This document shows, one piece after another, positions 36,562 through 45,563 of a stretch of 64,000 nucleotides of DNA. The translations under genes and the position numbers were made by a program. The DNA comes from Polaribacter marinus (lineage in GTDB: Bacteria; Bacteroidota; Bacteroidia; Flavobacteriales; Flavobacteriaceae): NCBI RefSeq assembly GCF_022662535.1, contig NZ_JAKQYM010000001.1, positions 372,001 through 436,000 on the forward strand, written 5' to 3'. The number at the start of each line of letters is the position of its first letter. Position 1 is the stretch's first letter. The notes beneath the pieces were generated by a model. The model searched no databases and had not been told where the DNA came from. It was given only the letters and a program-made list of their open reading frames with translations.

Positions 36562-37733
36562 CTTACTAGTATATCAAAACTTGTCATATCGAAACAAGTT
36601 GCATTGTTTTTGTTTTGAATTCTAGCATAAATAGTTTCTCCTTGAAAAGCTGTTGCATTTGTATATGGACTTGCTAATTCTGTACCTGTAACATTTGCGG
36701 TTGCTTCTGCCATAGAGTTGAAATACAAAACTTCGAATTCTGTTGCAGATTGACCATTTAAAACTTGAGGTGTGATATCTGTATCTAAATCAAATTGATG
36801 AAAACCAGATGCATCACAAATAGAACGATCATTAGGTTGATTTGCAACTGGGATTTCTGAAAATGTGATTTCTACTTCGTCTTGACCTATAGCTCCATTT
36901 GTATCTGTAACAATTACTTTGTAAATACCAGAAATATCATTGGTTATTTCTAAAGTAGCATTAGTTTGTCCTGCAATGGTAGTGAAACCACTACCTGTGT
37001 CTAATTGCCATTCATAAGTATCTACGGTTCCTGTTGCTGGAGTACCATCTAAATCTACTTGAGTACCCTTACATACATTTTGGTCTTCGCCTAATTCTCC
37101 TACAATAATAGAGCAGTCTGTAATACCTGCTCCAGCTTCTCCAAAATTAGTTTGTTCTAATTTGATAAAACCTGCAGTTCCAGGACTACCTGCAGGAGCC
37201 CAATTAGTAACAAGAAGCACGTAATATTTACCAGCTTCCGCATTTGGTATAGTAAAACTTTCTTCAGATTGATTAGACCAACTACAGTCTATAATATTAG
37301 TACCATCTTGATCATTAATGTAAAAATTTGGATCAGCTGTATTATCAGGGCAATTTCCCCCAATACATCTGTTTGCTAAAGTTGTACAATTTGAGTCAGG
37401 ATTATCAAAAGGTCCCCAAGCAACAAAATCGACATCAATTGGAGAACCGATTGGATTTCCATTCGTGTCAAATTGTGTGTTTTGTATAATATTAAATTTT
37501 AATTCACCTGTTTGATCAACTTTTATAAAAAACCAAGCTCCGTTAGGAGAATCTTGTAGACAACCAAAATCTCCTTGACTTGCGACCCCAGTTACATTTG
37601 GGAATATCTTGACACCAGTTGCGTCTGAACATGCAGGTTCTGCACCATCACATGTTGGTGAACCATTTTGTGAGAATATACTTATTGTAAAAATAAAAAA
37701 TAAAAGGGGTACTATATTTTTAAAAAATTTCAT
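33693..37733 (-). CDS. Giant T9SS type-B cargo protein with cysteine-rich head
   Basis: 1346 residues. Signal peptide 1-22 (ends SIFSQ). Residues about 24-205 form a Cys-rich head (CDGAEPACSDATG, DFGCLQDSPNGAWFFIKVD, ADPNFYINDQDG), then an Ig-like segment (VCKGTQVDLDGTP) and seven repeats of about 90-120 residues starting with CD/CN and a FDL-like or NLRDKV motif. The last part holds an Ig-like module (DYQWTDDTGN) and a type-B sorting domain (FFTPNGDGTNDTWLV ... GNFSLLRK). From IPVPVQPTE to the end it is identical to the neighbouring 37866 gene. Expected surface or secreted adhesin-like role. Confidence 0.92.
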   Translation of the reverse strand: MKFFKNIVPLLFFIFTISIFSQNGSPTCDGAEPACSDATGVKIFPNVTGVASQGDFGCLQDSPNGAWFFIKVDQTGELKFNIIQNTQFDTNGNPIGSPIDVDFVAWGPFDNPDSNCTTLANRCIGGNCPDNTADPNFYINDQDGTNIIDCSWSNQSEESFTIPNAEAGKYYVLLVTNWAPAGSPGTAGFIKLEQTNFGEAGAGITDCSIIVGELGEDQNVCKGTQVDLDGTPATGTVDTYEWQLDTGSGFTTIAGQTNATLEITNDISGIYKVIVTDTNGAIGQDEVEITFSEIPVANQPNDRSICDASGFHQFDLDTDITPQVLNGQSATEFEVLYFNSMAEATANVTGTELASPYTNATAFQGETIYARIQNKNNATCFDMTSFDILVSDIPVPVQPTEYRLCDDTASGSDIDNKSLFLLSTKDAEVLGTLDPLQYNVSYHTSLADAQTSSATNPIDKNNGYEVTNSQQVFVRVENVDNTNCNAISDDTAGSTFMSFQLIVDPLPVVNTAQLIQCHNNPDLTTTVNLKLANPNISTNHTNEVFRYFPTQADAIAESNEITGTDIETYPVTANGEAWVRVISSQNCYRIAKIEITVNFSADLNTLFPFNDTYTQCDDFLDADGNDTAANSDTDGISTFDFSDATNDIKALFPAASQPDLEVYYYETDADRDASINDINSEIANHRNNNDPTYAHNQTIYVKIVNKNNNGCAGTANIFLQVNSVPVANIPSNFEFCDDAISGSTTDGENIGINLRDKVSEILGVTQTEADYIVTFHTSLTDANDLSSNGIANDTDFRNSAPAGFTTGDVSEQEIFVRVQDRSANPTCYNANSASFKVIVNPLPVVTAITPLPFCDIPNATDADPRNRIAQNIDLTSKVPEILNGRTNHRVAFYTSSQNAINGGPEIVNTNNYENDPALTTFPADFNTDDPGSQTIFYKVIDQTGTQCESVFATFNLLIYPEPNIPVNISNYTDCDNTSDSFNDDDNGINGDISLKNKIPEILANYQPSEFNDFSVTFYTSLADAESGDTSLALNEDAYQNASNNETIYVRVENVKNTPIVCVNTNLSFNINIKPLPSFTVMGEEGIDDPQIICLNNLPLTLEAENPGAIYDYQWTDDTGNPLGNASTLNVTTGGKYIVTASDQSPDGCSRTRTIIVKESNIAVLEESFITIIDESNNIGSQDNISIYINTIDNDLGPGDYQFAIFNNDNNVRIPSIGFQDQPLFENLEGGIYTIIVNDKNGCAPDTTLLVSVIQFPKFFTPNGDGTNDTWLVKGANQTFYPNAKINIFNRFGKLVAQIPIDSQGWNGAYGGKILPSDDYWYDITLVPANTNKPTIHKKGNFSLLRK

Positions 37734-37814
37734 GTATTTAGATTGTAAAAAGCTAAAATAATAATAACTTAAAACTATTTGCTAATAAAATAAAGTTTAT
37801 TGAGTGTAAAGCAT

Positions 37815-37842
37815 AAAAAAAAGCTACAAAATTAATTGTAGC
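37815..37842 (-). terminator. Terminator of the 37866 cargo gene
   Basis: Stem GCTACAA / TTGTAGC (37823-37829, 37836-37842); on the minus strand it is followed by eight T (A-run 37815-37822 on plus). Confidence 0.85.
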
Positions 37843-37864
37843 CCTTTTTTTTAAAATTTATATC

Positions 37865-40734
37865 CTTATTTTCTCAACAGAGAGAAGTTTCCTTTTTTGT
37901 GTATTGTCGGTTTGTTTGTATTTGCAGGAACGAGAGTTATGTCGTACCAATAATCATCAGAAGGGAGTATTTTTCCTCCATAAGCACCATTCCACCCCTG
38001 ACTATCTATAGGTATTTGTGCAACTAATTTACCAAATCTATTAAAGATATTTATTTTAGCATTAGGGTAGAAGGTTTGATTAGCTCCTTTTACTAGCCAA
38101 GTATCATTTGTACCATCACCATTAGGAGTAAAGAATTTAGGGAATTGAATCACAGAGACTAATAAAGTAGTATCAGGCGCACATCCATTTTTATCATTTA
38201 CAATAATGGTGTAAATACCACCTTCTAAGTTTTCAAAAAGAGGTTGGTCTTGGAATCCAATAGATGGGATTCTTACATTATTATCATTATTAAAGATAGC
38301 AAATTGATAATCACCAGGCCCTAAATCATTGTCAATAGTATTGATGTAAATAGAGATATTATCTTGACTACCAATATTATTAGATTCGTCAATAATGGTA
38401 ATAAAGCTTTCTTCTAAGACCGCGATATTAGATTCTTTTACAATAATAGTTCTGGTTCTAGAGCATCCGTCAGGAGATTGATCAGAAGCCGTTACAATGT
38501 ATTTACCGCCTGTTGTAACATTTAAAGTACTTGCGTTTCCTAATGGGTTACCAGTGTCATCGGTCCATTGATAATCATAAATAGCTCCCGGATTTTCCGC
38601 TTCAAGAGTTAATGGTAAATTATTTAAACAAATTATTTGTGGATCGTCTATGCCTTCTTCTCCCATCACTGTAAAGCTAGGTAATGGTTTTATATTGATG
38701 TTGAAAGACAAATTTGTGTTCACACATACAATCGGTGTGTTTTTAACATTTTCTACACGCACATAAATGGTTTCGTTGTTAGAAGCATTTTGATAGGCAT
38801 CTTCATTTAAAGCAAGTGATGTATCTCCAGATTCAGCATCCGCAAGAGATGTATAAAAAGTTACACTAAAATCGTTAAACTCGCTTGGTTGATAATTGGC
38901 AAGAATTTCAGGGATTTTATTTTTTAAAGAGATGTCTCCATTAATACCATTGTCATCATCATTAAAAGAGTCAGAAGTGTTATCACAATCTGTATAATTA
39001 GAGATGTTTACTGGGATATTAGGTTCAGGATAAATCAACAAATTAAAAGTAGCAAATACCGATTCACATTGCGTTCCTGTTTGATCGATTACTTTATAGA
39101 AAATGGTTTGCGAACCAGGATCATCTGTGTTAAAGTCAGCAGGGAAGGTTGTTAAAGCAGGATCATTTTCATAATTATTTGTATTAACAATTTCCGGTCC
39201 ACCATTGATTGCATTTTGTGATGATGTATAAAAAGCAACCCTATGATTTGTTCTACCATTTAATATTTCTGGTACTTTGGAAGTTAAATCGATGTTTTGT
39301 GCAATTCTGTTTCTCGGATCTGCATCTGTAGCGTTAGGAATATCACAGAAAGGTAAAGGCGTAATTGCAGTAACGACAGGTAATGGATTGACAATGACTT
39401 TAAAAGAAGCGCTGTTAGCGTTGTAACAAGTAGGGTTTGCACTTCTGTCTTGTACTCTAACAAAGATTTCTTGTTCACTCACATCTCCAGTAGTAAATCC
39501 AGCAGGCGCTGAGTTTCTAAAGTCGGTATCGTTTGCAATTCCGTTACTAGAAAGATCATTCGCATCTGTAAGAGAAGTGTGAAATGTTACTATATAATCA
39601 GCTTCAGTTTGAGTTACTCCTAAAATTTCAGAAACTTTATCACGAAGGTTGATTCCAATGTTTTCTCCATCAGTAGTACTTCCAGAAATAGCATCATCAC
39701 AGAATTCAAAATTAGAAGGAATATTGGCAACAGGTACAGAATTTACTTGTAAAAAGATATTAGCAGTTCCGGCACAACCATTGTTGTTTTTATTAACAAT
39801 TTTCACATAAATAGTTTGATTATGTGCGTATGTAGGATCGTTGTTGTTTCTATGATTGGCAATTTCACTATTGATATCATTAATAGAAGCATCTCTATCG
39901 GCATCAGTTTCATAATAATAGACTTCTAAATCAGGTTGTGAAGCAGCAGGGAATAATGCTTTGATATCATTGGTAGCATCACTAAAATCAAATGTTGAAA
40001 TTCCATCAGTATCAGAATTAGCAGCCGTATCATTACCGTCAGCATCTAAGAAATCATCACATTGTGTATATGTATCATTAAAAGGGAATAGGGTATTAAG
40101 ATCAGCACTAAAGTTTACCGTTATTTCAATTTTAGCAATACGATAACAATTTTGTGAAGAAATGACTCTAACCCAAGCTTCACCATTTGCCGTAACAGGA
40201 TATGTTTCTATGTCTGTACCCGTTATTTCATTACTTTCAGCAATAGCATCTGCTTGCGTAGGAAAATATCTAAAAACTTCATTTGTATGATTCGTAGAAA
40301 TATTAGGATTTGCTAATTTTAAATTAACCGTTGTTGTTAAATCAGGATTGTTATGACATTGAATAAGTTGAGCTGTATTGACTACAGGTAAAGGATCTAC
40401 AATTAATTGAAAAGACATAAAAGTACTTCCTGCAGTATCGTCAGAAATAGCATTACAATTGGTATTGTCTACATTTTCTACACGAACAAATACTTGTTGC
40501 GAGTTGGTTACTTCATATCCGTTGTTTTTATCAATAGGGTTTGTAGCGCTGCTTGTTTGTGCATCTGCCAAAGAGGTATGATAAGACACATTGTATTGTA
40601 AAGGATCTAAGGTACCTAAAACCTCAGCATCTTTTGTGCTTAATAGAAAGAGACTTTTATTGTCAATATCTGAACCACTAGCAGTATCATCACATAAACG
40701 ATATTCTGTAGGTTGCACAGGAACAGGGATGTCA
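37865..40734. repeat. Direct repeat copy B (about 2.87 kb)
   Basis: Second copy of the 33692-36561 segment, covering the C-terminal 955 or so codons of the 37866 gene. No transposase, terminal inverted repeats or target-site duplications flank either copy, which points to recombination or gene conversion. Confidence 0.93.
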
Positions 40735-42488
40735 TTTACGGATAATTTAAAATCTGTAATGTCAAAACAAGCATTTGGAGCGTTTTTATTGTGCACACGA
40801 GCATAAATAGTTTGTGAGCTGAAAGCTGTTGGATTTGTATATGGATTTGGTAACTCTGTTCCTAGCGCATTATCGGTTGCTTTTGCTAAAGTATCAAAAT
40901 ATAAAACTTCAAAAATTGTTGGGTCTAAAGTATCAAGAATTTCTGCAGTTTTATCGGTTTGTAGATCAAAACTATTAAATCCGTCTCTGTCTGTATCACA
41001 GAAATCGATGTCTACTGGTTTTGTTGCTACGGCAGTTTCGAAAACTTCGATATTAAAAGTACCATTGTACTGTGTGATGTTTCCACAAGCATCTGTTAAT
41101 TCAATTTTTAATGAATAAATACCATTATTTGCTGGTGATAAATTGGTTAAAACTAAGTCTGGTGTATTGCTAATTACTGAGCTAGTCGTACCGTTGTCAA
41201 ATGTCCATTCATATGTTTTGTTAACACCAACTACAGTTTCAGAAACAATTGTTTTGTCTTGGCCAACACAAAATGCTAAATCTTGATTGTTAATTACGTC
41301 ACCTGTTCCAGAATCTGTAATTTCAATTGGTAATAATAAAGAAGATATAAATGGAGGTAGTCCTTGTGTGGCTACTTCAGTTCCATTACCAACCCTAACA
41401 GTTTGGTGAGAGTAATTACAAGCAGCTCCCGTTTGATCAGGATTGTTAATTACACTTATGTTTCGAGAACCATCACTTGTCCAATAAATTTTACCATCTG
41501 GACCTAATTGTAAGGCACCTCTAGTATTAAAATAGCTATGGACTAAAAATCTAGAAGCATTTAAATCTGTAATAGTAGTTTTGGTTAAATCAAATTGATA
41601 TAAATTCTCTGTAGAATTATTAAAAGCTCCCGTAGAGATATATAGTTTTCTACTAGATACAGAAAATTCTACTCCATATCCATCCCCACTAATGTCTAGT
41701 GATTTTGGATTATTTGATGTTGTAGTATCAAAGTTTGTAACTTCACCTGTAACGTCATTAAAGTTAAAAATAAAAGTACCTCCGCCCATATTTGCGGCTA
41801 CTAATTTTGTACCGTCAGGAGAAACTTTTAAATACCCTCTAGGGTCACTTGCGTTATATCCTGGGATATGGCTAATTTTTGGGTTTGCTATATCTACACC
41901 AGAATTGTCTACTTTGTATGCGTAAAAATTACTTTCATGTGAAGAAATTACCCAAAAAGTATTACAAGCATCTGCTCTAACAGCTGTTACTTTTTCAGTC
42001 CATGTTGGGTGGTCTGCTGCATTTCCTAAAATAACTGGTCCTGCAACAATATCACCTAAACCTCCGTTTGCAGTCATATCTATGGTGTAGTAGAAAAAAC
42101 CAGCATTACCACTAGATTGTGCCCCTACTGTAAATAAATAATATATATCAGGTCTTCCAGGAGCGGGAACTGTAAGAGCCGACTGAGAACTAGATGCATC
42201 TCCTTTTATACCGACTCCATTTGGCATTGGTGAATTATTCTTGTTCCAAACCGTTAAGTTTGATGTGCTAGGAGTTGGAGCTCCAATATAAAATAATAAT
42301 TCTCCATTTGCATTAGAAAAAGAAGAACAACCTTCTGTGGTATTAAGTTCGCTACCAGCAACAGGAACAGGAGTACCTGAATTAAAATCTAGAGCAGCTT
42401 TATTTCCAAAATACCAAAAGTTAGCTTCTTTTTGAGAAAATGTATTTAATGCAAAAAATAAGAGTATAAAAGGTAGTAGTTTCTTCAT
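37866..42488 (-). CDS. Giant T9SS type-B cargo protein with propeller head
   Basis: 1540 residues from ATG 42488 (an in-frame ATG at 42503 adds MKFRQ before the signal peptide MKKLLPFILLFFALNTFSQ; the -7 promoter at 42514-42521 favours the later ATG). Residues about 25-390 are the propeller-like head (ANFWYFGNKAALDFNSG, PDGTKLVAANMGGG) related to the 28017/30870 proteins, then an Ig/PKD-like module and the same seven CD...FDL repeats, Ig module and type-B sorting domain as the 33693 protein. The C-terminal 955 residues are identical to that protein. Likely surface-exposed. Confidence 0.92.
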   Translation of the reverse strand: MKKLLPFILLFFALNTFSQKEANFWYFGNKAALDFNSGTPVPVAGSELNTTEGCSSFSNANGELLFYIGAPTPSTSNLTVWNKNNSPMPNGVGIKGDASSSQSALTVPAPGRPDIYYLFTVGAQSSGNAGFFYYTIDMTANGGLGDIVAGPVILGNAADHPTWTEKVTAVRADACNTFWVISSHESNFYAYKVDNSGVDIANPKISHIPGYNASDPRGYLKVSPDGTKLVAANMGGGTFIFNFNDVTGEVTNFDTTTSNNPKSLDISGDGYGVEFSVSSRKLYISTGAFNNSTENLYQFDLTKTTITDLNASRFLVHSYFNTRGALQLGPDGKIYWTSDGSRNISVINNPDQTGAACNYSHQTVRVGNGTEVATQGLPPFISSLLLPIEITDSGTGDVINNQDLAFCVGQDKTIVSETVVGVNKTYEWTFDNGTTSSVISNTPDLVLTNLSPANNGIYSLKIELTDACGNITQYNGTFNIEVFETAVATKPVDIDFCDTDRDGFNSFDLQTDKTAEILDTLDPTIFEVLYFDTLAKATDNALGTELPNPYTNPTAFSSQTIYARVHNKNAPNACFDITDFKLSVNDIPVPVQPTEYRLCDDTASGSDIDNKSLFLLSTKDAEVLGTLDPLQYNVSYHTSLADAQTSSATNPIDKNNGYEVTNSQQVFVRVENVDNTNCNAISDDTAGSTFMSFQLIVDPLPVVNTAQLIQCHNNPDLTTTVNLKLANPNISTNHTNEVFRYFPTQADAIAESNEITGTDIETYPVTANGEAWVRVISSQNCYRIAKIEITVNFSADLNTLFPFNDTYTQCDDFLDADGNDTAANSDTDGISTFDFSDATNDIKALFPAASQPDLEVYYYETDADRDASINDINSEIANHRNNNDPTYAHNQTIYVKIVNKNNNGCAGTANIFLQVNSVPVANIPSNFEFCDDAISGSTTDGENIGINLRDKVSEILGVTQTEADYIVTFHTSLTDANDLSSNGIANDTDFRNSAPAGFTTGDVSEQEIFVRVQDRSANPTCYNANSASFKVIVNPLPVVTAITPLPFCDIPNATDADPRNRIAQNIDLTSKVPEILNGRTNHRVAFYTSSQNAINGGPEIVNTNNYENDPALTTFPADFNTDDPGSQTIFYKVIDQTGTQCESVFATFNLLIYPEPNIPVNISNYTDCDNTSDSFNDDDNGINGDISLKNKIPEILANYQPSEFNDFSVTFYTSLADAESGDTSLALNEDAYQNASNNETIYVRVENVKNTPIVCVNTNLSFNINIKPLPSFTVMGEEGIDDPQIICLNNLPLTLEAENPGAIYDYQWTDDTGNPLGNASTLNVTTGGKYIVTASDQSPDGCSRTRTIIVKESNIAVLEESFITIIDESNNIGSQDNISIYINTIDNDLGPGDYQFAIFNNDNNVRIPSIGFQDQPLFENLEGGIYTIIVNDKNGCAPDTTLLVSVIQFPKFFTPNGDGTNDTWLVKGANQTFYPNAKINIFNRFGKLVAQIPIDSQGWNGAYGGKILPSDDYWYDITLVPANTNKPTIHKKGNFSLLRK

Positions 42489-42513
42489 TTGACGAAATTT
42501 CATGTATAAACGT

Positions 42514-42521
42514 CAAATATA
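42514..42521 (-). promoter_or_regulatory. Bacteroidota -7 promoter element (TATATTTG)
   Basis: Minus strand TATATTTG in the 44-bp gap between the ABC permease stop (42533) and ATG 42488. Shows the cargo gene is transcribed separately from the exporter operon. Confidence 0.6.
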
Positions 42522-42532
42522 TTTAAAAAGTA

Positions 42533-43378
42533 TTATAAATCCCTCTTTTTTAACAATACAAAAGACAAATAAATAAAGATAAATGTCCAAAATGAAACAA
42601 TTAAAATTGTGGAAAATTCTACAGCATAACTTTTAGTAAAAGTTTCTCCCATCATATTTGCTGCAGATTTTACGGCATTTAATCTAGAAAAAGGTTCTTT
42701 TATAAGGTTAGATATTGATTCTAAAGGTAAGAATTGCATGATTCTATTTACTTTTTCTGTGGTGTTTTCTGCGTTTTGAAAAGTCCAAAATAAATATCCT
42801 TTAAATATGCTTTCTATAATCAACCAAACAAACATTGCACCTACTGCAAATGCAGAACGTTTTACTAATATTCCTAAAAACAATCCGAAAGAGAAAAAAG
42901 CAACAAGTTTTATAAAAAAAGCGAACAGATATTCTAAATCTGTCGTAATAATTGATAATTCGTTGTAATCTGAGTAAGCGAACCCTAAGATTAAAGAAAT
43001 TACAAAAACAAAAATGGTTGAAACCAATGCAAAAAGAATAACTGCATAGAATTTTGATAGTATGAATTCTTTTTTACTTAAGCCGTCTATTAAATTTTGT
43101 TTTAAGGTTTTGTAACTATATTCATTGGCCATCATAGAAACAATTACAAGTAATAAAAAGAACTTAAGTATTGCAGCCATGTATGTATTAAAGTGCCAAA
43201 TGTAAGGGAAGTTGAAGATTCCAGCATCTGCTAAATGCAATTTAAAATTTCCAAATTCAAATTTTATGGCAGCAATTAATGCGATTGAAGTTAGTAAACC
43301 AAAATAGATGAGTGATAAAACTTTACTAGCCCTATTATGTTTTAATTTATGAAACTCTATGGTTAATAATCTTAGCAT
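42533..43378 (-). CDS. ABC-2 type transporter permease
   Basis: 281 residues with six hydrophobic helices (about 20-38, 64-84, 107-133, 146-168, 172-195, 255-275) and a start typical of ABC-2 permeases (MLRLLTIEFHKLKHNR). It pairs with the ATP-binding protein 82 bp upstream (43461). Together they form a NatAB/CcmA-like exporter whose substrate is unknown. The T9SS cargo genes downstream have their own promoter, so a functional link is not supported. Confidence 0.87.
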   Translation of the reverse strand: MLRLLTIEFHKLKHNRASKVLSLIYFGLLTSIALIAAIKFEFGNFKLHLADAGIFNFPYIWHFNTYMAAILKFFLLLVIVSMMANEYSYKTLKQNLIDGLSKKEFILSKFYAVILFALVSTIFVFVISLILGFAYSDYNELSIITTDLEYLFAFFIKLVAFFSFGLFLGILVKRSAFAVGAMFVWLIIESIFKGYLFWTFQNAENTTEKVNRIMQFLPLESISNLIKEPFSRLNAVKSAANMMGETFTKSYAVEFSTILIVSFWTFIFIYLSFVLLKKRDL

Positions 43379-43460
43379 TATGTTATGTGTTTTTTGTTGA
43401 ATTAGTTATCGATTGCTCTCGAGTAGAGAAATGATGCACTAGAACAGATGTATTAATTGA

Positions 43461-44360
43461 TTAGTTGTTGCTTGTTAAATCTAAAAATTGTTGCTCTAAG
43501 CTAGGTTTACGCTTTACTAAATGTGATAGAACAAGTCCGTTTTTAAATAAGTATTCATTTATTTCTGTTGATGAAATTTCGGTATTTAAAGTAGCTATGA
43601 AGGTTTCGTGCTCTTTATTTATTTTATCAATTGCAGAGTGCTGTTTTAAAAGCTCAATTAGTTTTTCTTCATTTTCATCAACTTTTAATTCGAATAAACC
43701 TTTAGATGCTGTCATTTCATTTACGCGACCACTGTATAGTTTTACACCGTTTCTAATAACAACCACATGAGAACACACTTTTTCTACTTCATCTAAAAGG
43801 TGAGAGGCTAATAAAATTGTTGTTCCGTTTGCTGCAATTTCTTTAATAATTTCTCTGATTTCATGAATCCCTTGAGGATCTAAGCCATTTGTAGGCTCGT
43901 CTAAAATTAAAATTTCAGGATCATTTAGCAGTGCAGAAGCAATGGCTAAACGTTGTTTCATCCCTAAAGAAAAGGTTTTAAATTTACTGTCTCTTCTTTC
44001 AAAAAGATTTACAGTTGTTAACTTTTCATTAATCTTGTCTGTTGATATTCCTTTAATTTTACAAATCAAGTTTAAGTTTTGAGTTGCCGTCATATAAGGG
44101 TAGAAGTTTGGGCGTTCTATAATTGCCCCAACTTTTTTTAACGCTTCATGTGTAGAAAGTTTTCCATTAAACCAAGAAAACTCACCAGAAGTTCTGTTTA
44201 CAACATTTAAAATAATTCCTAGAGTAGTAGATTTTCCACTTCCATTTGGACCTAAAATTCCGTAAACATTTCCTTTTTGTATGTCAAAAGAGAGGTTGTT
44301 TACAGCATGAACTTGCCCGTATTTTTTATCGAGTTTTTTAAGAGATAAGATAGTTTCCAA
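43461..44360 (-). CDS. ABC transporter ATP-binding protein (ABC-2 exporter)
   Basis: 299 residues. Walker A GPNGSGKST (38-46), signature FSLGMKQR (about 128-135), Walker B LILDEPTNGLDP (about 150-161), H-switch in LLASHLLDEVE. The C-terminal 80 residues form the regulatory tail usual in ABC-2 (drug/natural-product) ATPases. It precedes the permease at 42533. The 190-bp gap upstream (44361-44551) holds nothing I can identify. Confidence 0.92.
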   Translation of the reverse strand: METILSLKKLDKKYGQVHAVNNLSFDIQKGNVYGILGPNGSGKSTTLGIILNVVNRTSGEFSWFNGKLSTHEALKKVGAIIERPNFYPYMTATQNLNLICKIKGISTDKINEKLTTVNLFERRDSKFKTFSLGMKQRLAIASALLNDPEILILDEPTNGLDPQGIHEIREIIKEIAANGTTILLASHLLDEVEKVCSHVVVIRNGVKLYSGRVNEMTASKGLFELKVDENEEKLIELLKQHSAIDKINKEHETFIATLNTEISSTEINEYLFKNGLVLSHLVKRKPSLEQQFLDLTSNN

Positions 44361-44551
44361 AGAAATTGTTTTTAGTCGATTATATTTGTAAGACGACTAA
44401 TTTACAATTTTGTTACGGTAAAACAAGTAAGTAGCTTTTAATTGGCAGTAATTGGTTAAGTTAAGAATAGAGGTAGTTGGCCTAAATTTGATTACTAATA
44501 ACTTAAACGTTAGTATAAATGGAGTAGGATAAACTACAATTGAATACGATA

Positions 44552-45052
44552 TTAATATTCGTTGTAATCAAAATCATCAAAATGTCCAAACTCATCATCA
44601 ATATCTTCTTCATCTCCAAAAACATCAATTGATTTATCAGCAACAAACTCTTTTTGAGGAGCTTCATCAGGAATTTCGCCTACAGAAAGTATTATGAGTG
44701 GTAAATTTGCTTTTTCTTCAGACGAAATTTCAATTACATCTACATAAAAAGTCCACATATTTAAGAAATCGTAGACATATATAAGTTTATTATTTACATT
44801 AGGTAAAGTATCTTTTAAAATGCAAGTTTGCATAGAAATTCCCTCACCTGTTTCATCCATATTAAATAATGGAATTTCTTCACCTTGATTCCATTCATCA
44901 TCTGTTCTATAAAACGAAGCCATTTCTTTACCTCCAAAACCAAAAGAAGTTGCTATGGTTGTATGTAAGTTTTCTAAATTAATGTGATTATCAACTAAAA
45001 TAGTTCTAATTACATCTTCTTTTGTGTCTAAAATGATACGGATTTTGTACAT
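44552..45052 (-). CDS. Plasmid pRiA4b ORF-3 family protein
   Basis: 166 residues from ATG 45052; an in-frame ATG at 45085 would place the start inside a TATTTTTG promoter box (45075-45082), so the downstream start (MYKIRIILD) is preferred. The core (YKIRIILDTKEDVIRTILVD, then LENLHTTIATSFGF, then FYRTDDEWNQGEEI) matches the PRiA4_ORF3 fold found in plasmid and IS-passenger proteins and as a free-standing gene in flavobacteria. The last 40 residues are strongly acidic (DVFGDEEDIDDEFGHFDDFD). Function unknown; no mobile element is nearby. Confidence 0.82.
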   Translation of the reverse strand: MYKIRIILDTKEDVIRTILVDNHINLENLHTTIATSFGFGGKEMASFYRTDDEWNQGEEIPLFNMDETGEGISMQTCILKDTLPNVNNKLIYVYDFLNMWTFYVDVIEISSEEKANLPLIILSVGEIPDEAPQKEFVADKSIDVFGDEEDIDDEFGHFDDFDYNEY

Positions 45053-45074
45053 AAAATGCTCTAAGTTTCGACTG

Positions 45075-45082
45075 CAAAAATA
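45075..45082 (-). promoter_or_regulatory. Bacteroidota -7 promoter element (TATTTTTG)
   Basis: Minus strand TATTTTTGC, 22 bp before ATG 45052; it decides the start of the downstream gene. Confidence 0.6.
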
Positions 45083-45122
45083 CAAATTTTTATATGTACT
45101 TTTACACTAAAATCTTAACAGT

Positions 45123-45539
45123 ATGAACAAAAAAGATATTTTAAAATCTTTTAATGATCGTAATAAAAATACATTAATGGAAACACTTGATATAGAGTAT
45201 GTTGCTATTGGTGATGATTTTTTAACGGCAAAAATGCCTGTAAACGCTAAGGTTCATCAACCTTATGGGCAATTACATGGAGGGGCAACAGCTGCTTTAG
45301 CAGAGACGGTAGGTAGTGCTGCTTCTAATTTTTTTATTGATACAGAAAACCAATTTATAAATGGTATTCAACTATCTATAAATCATATAAAGAGTAAAAG
45401 AGAAGGTGTTGTGTTTGCGACAGCAAGAAATATTCATGCAGGTAAAACTACACATCTATGGGAAGTGACTATTGTTGATGAAAATGATGATTTAATTTCT
45501 GTAGCAAAAATGACTAATATTATTCTTAAGAAAAGATAA
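45123..45539 (+). CDS. PaaI-family hotdog thioesterase (probable DHNA-CoA thioesterase)
   Basis: 138 residues, single hotdog domain. Active-site region HQPYGQLHGGATAALAETVGSAAS (about 47-70) contains the HGG motif and catalytic Glu typical of the YbgC/PaaI/MenI class. Its stop is 24 bp before isochorismate synthase, so it is most likely the 1,4-dihydroxy-2-naphthoyl-CoA thioesterase step of menaquinone synthesis; this is inferred from the neighbour, since hotdog thioesterases are hard to separate by sequence. Confidence 0.87.
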   Translation: MNKKDILKSFNDRNKNTLMETLDIEYVAIGDDFLTAKMPVNAKVHQPYGQLHGGATAALAETVGSAASNFFIDTENQFINGIQLSINHIKSKREGVVFATARNIHAGKTTHLWEVTIVDENDDLISVAKMTNIILKKR

Positions 45540-45563
45540 TTAACTGATTGTAAAAATTGTAAA

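Noticed and set aside
33692-40734. The repeats as insertion sequences
   Set aside because: No transposase, terminal inverted repeats or target duplications; the repeats are coding for the stalk.
44552-45052. Mobile element remnant because of the pRiA4b ORF-3 name
   Set aside because: No transposase or repeats; the gene has a regular host promoter and is common as a chromosomal gene.
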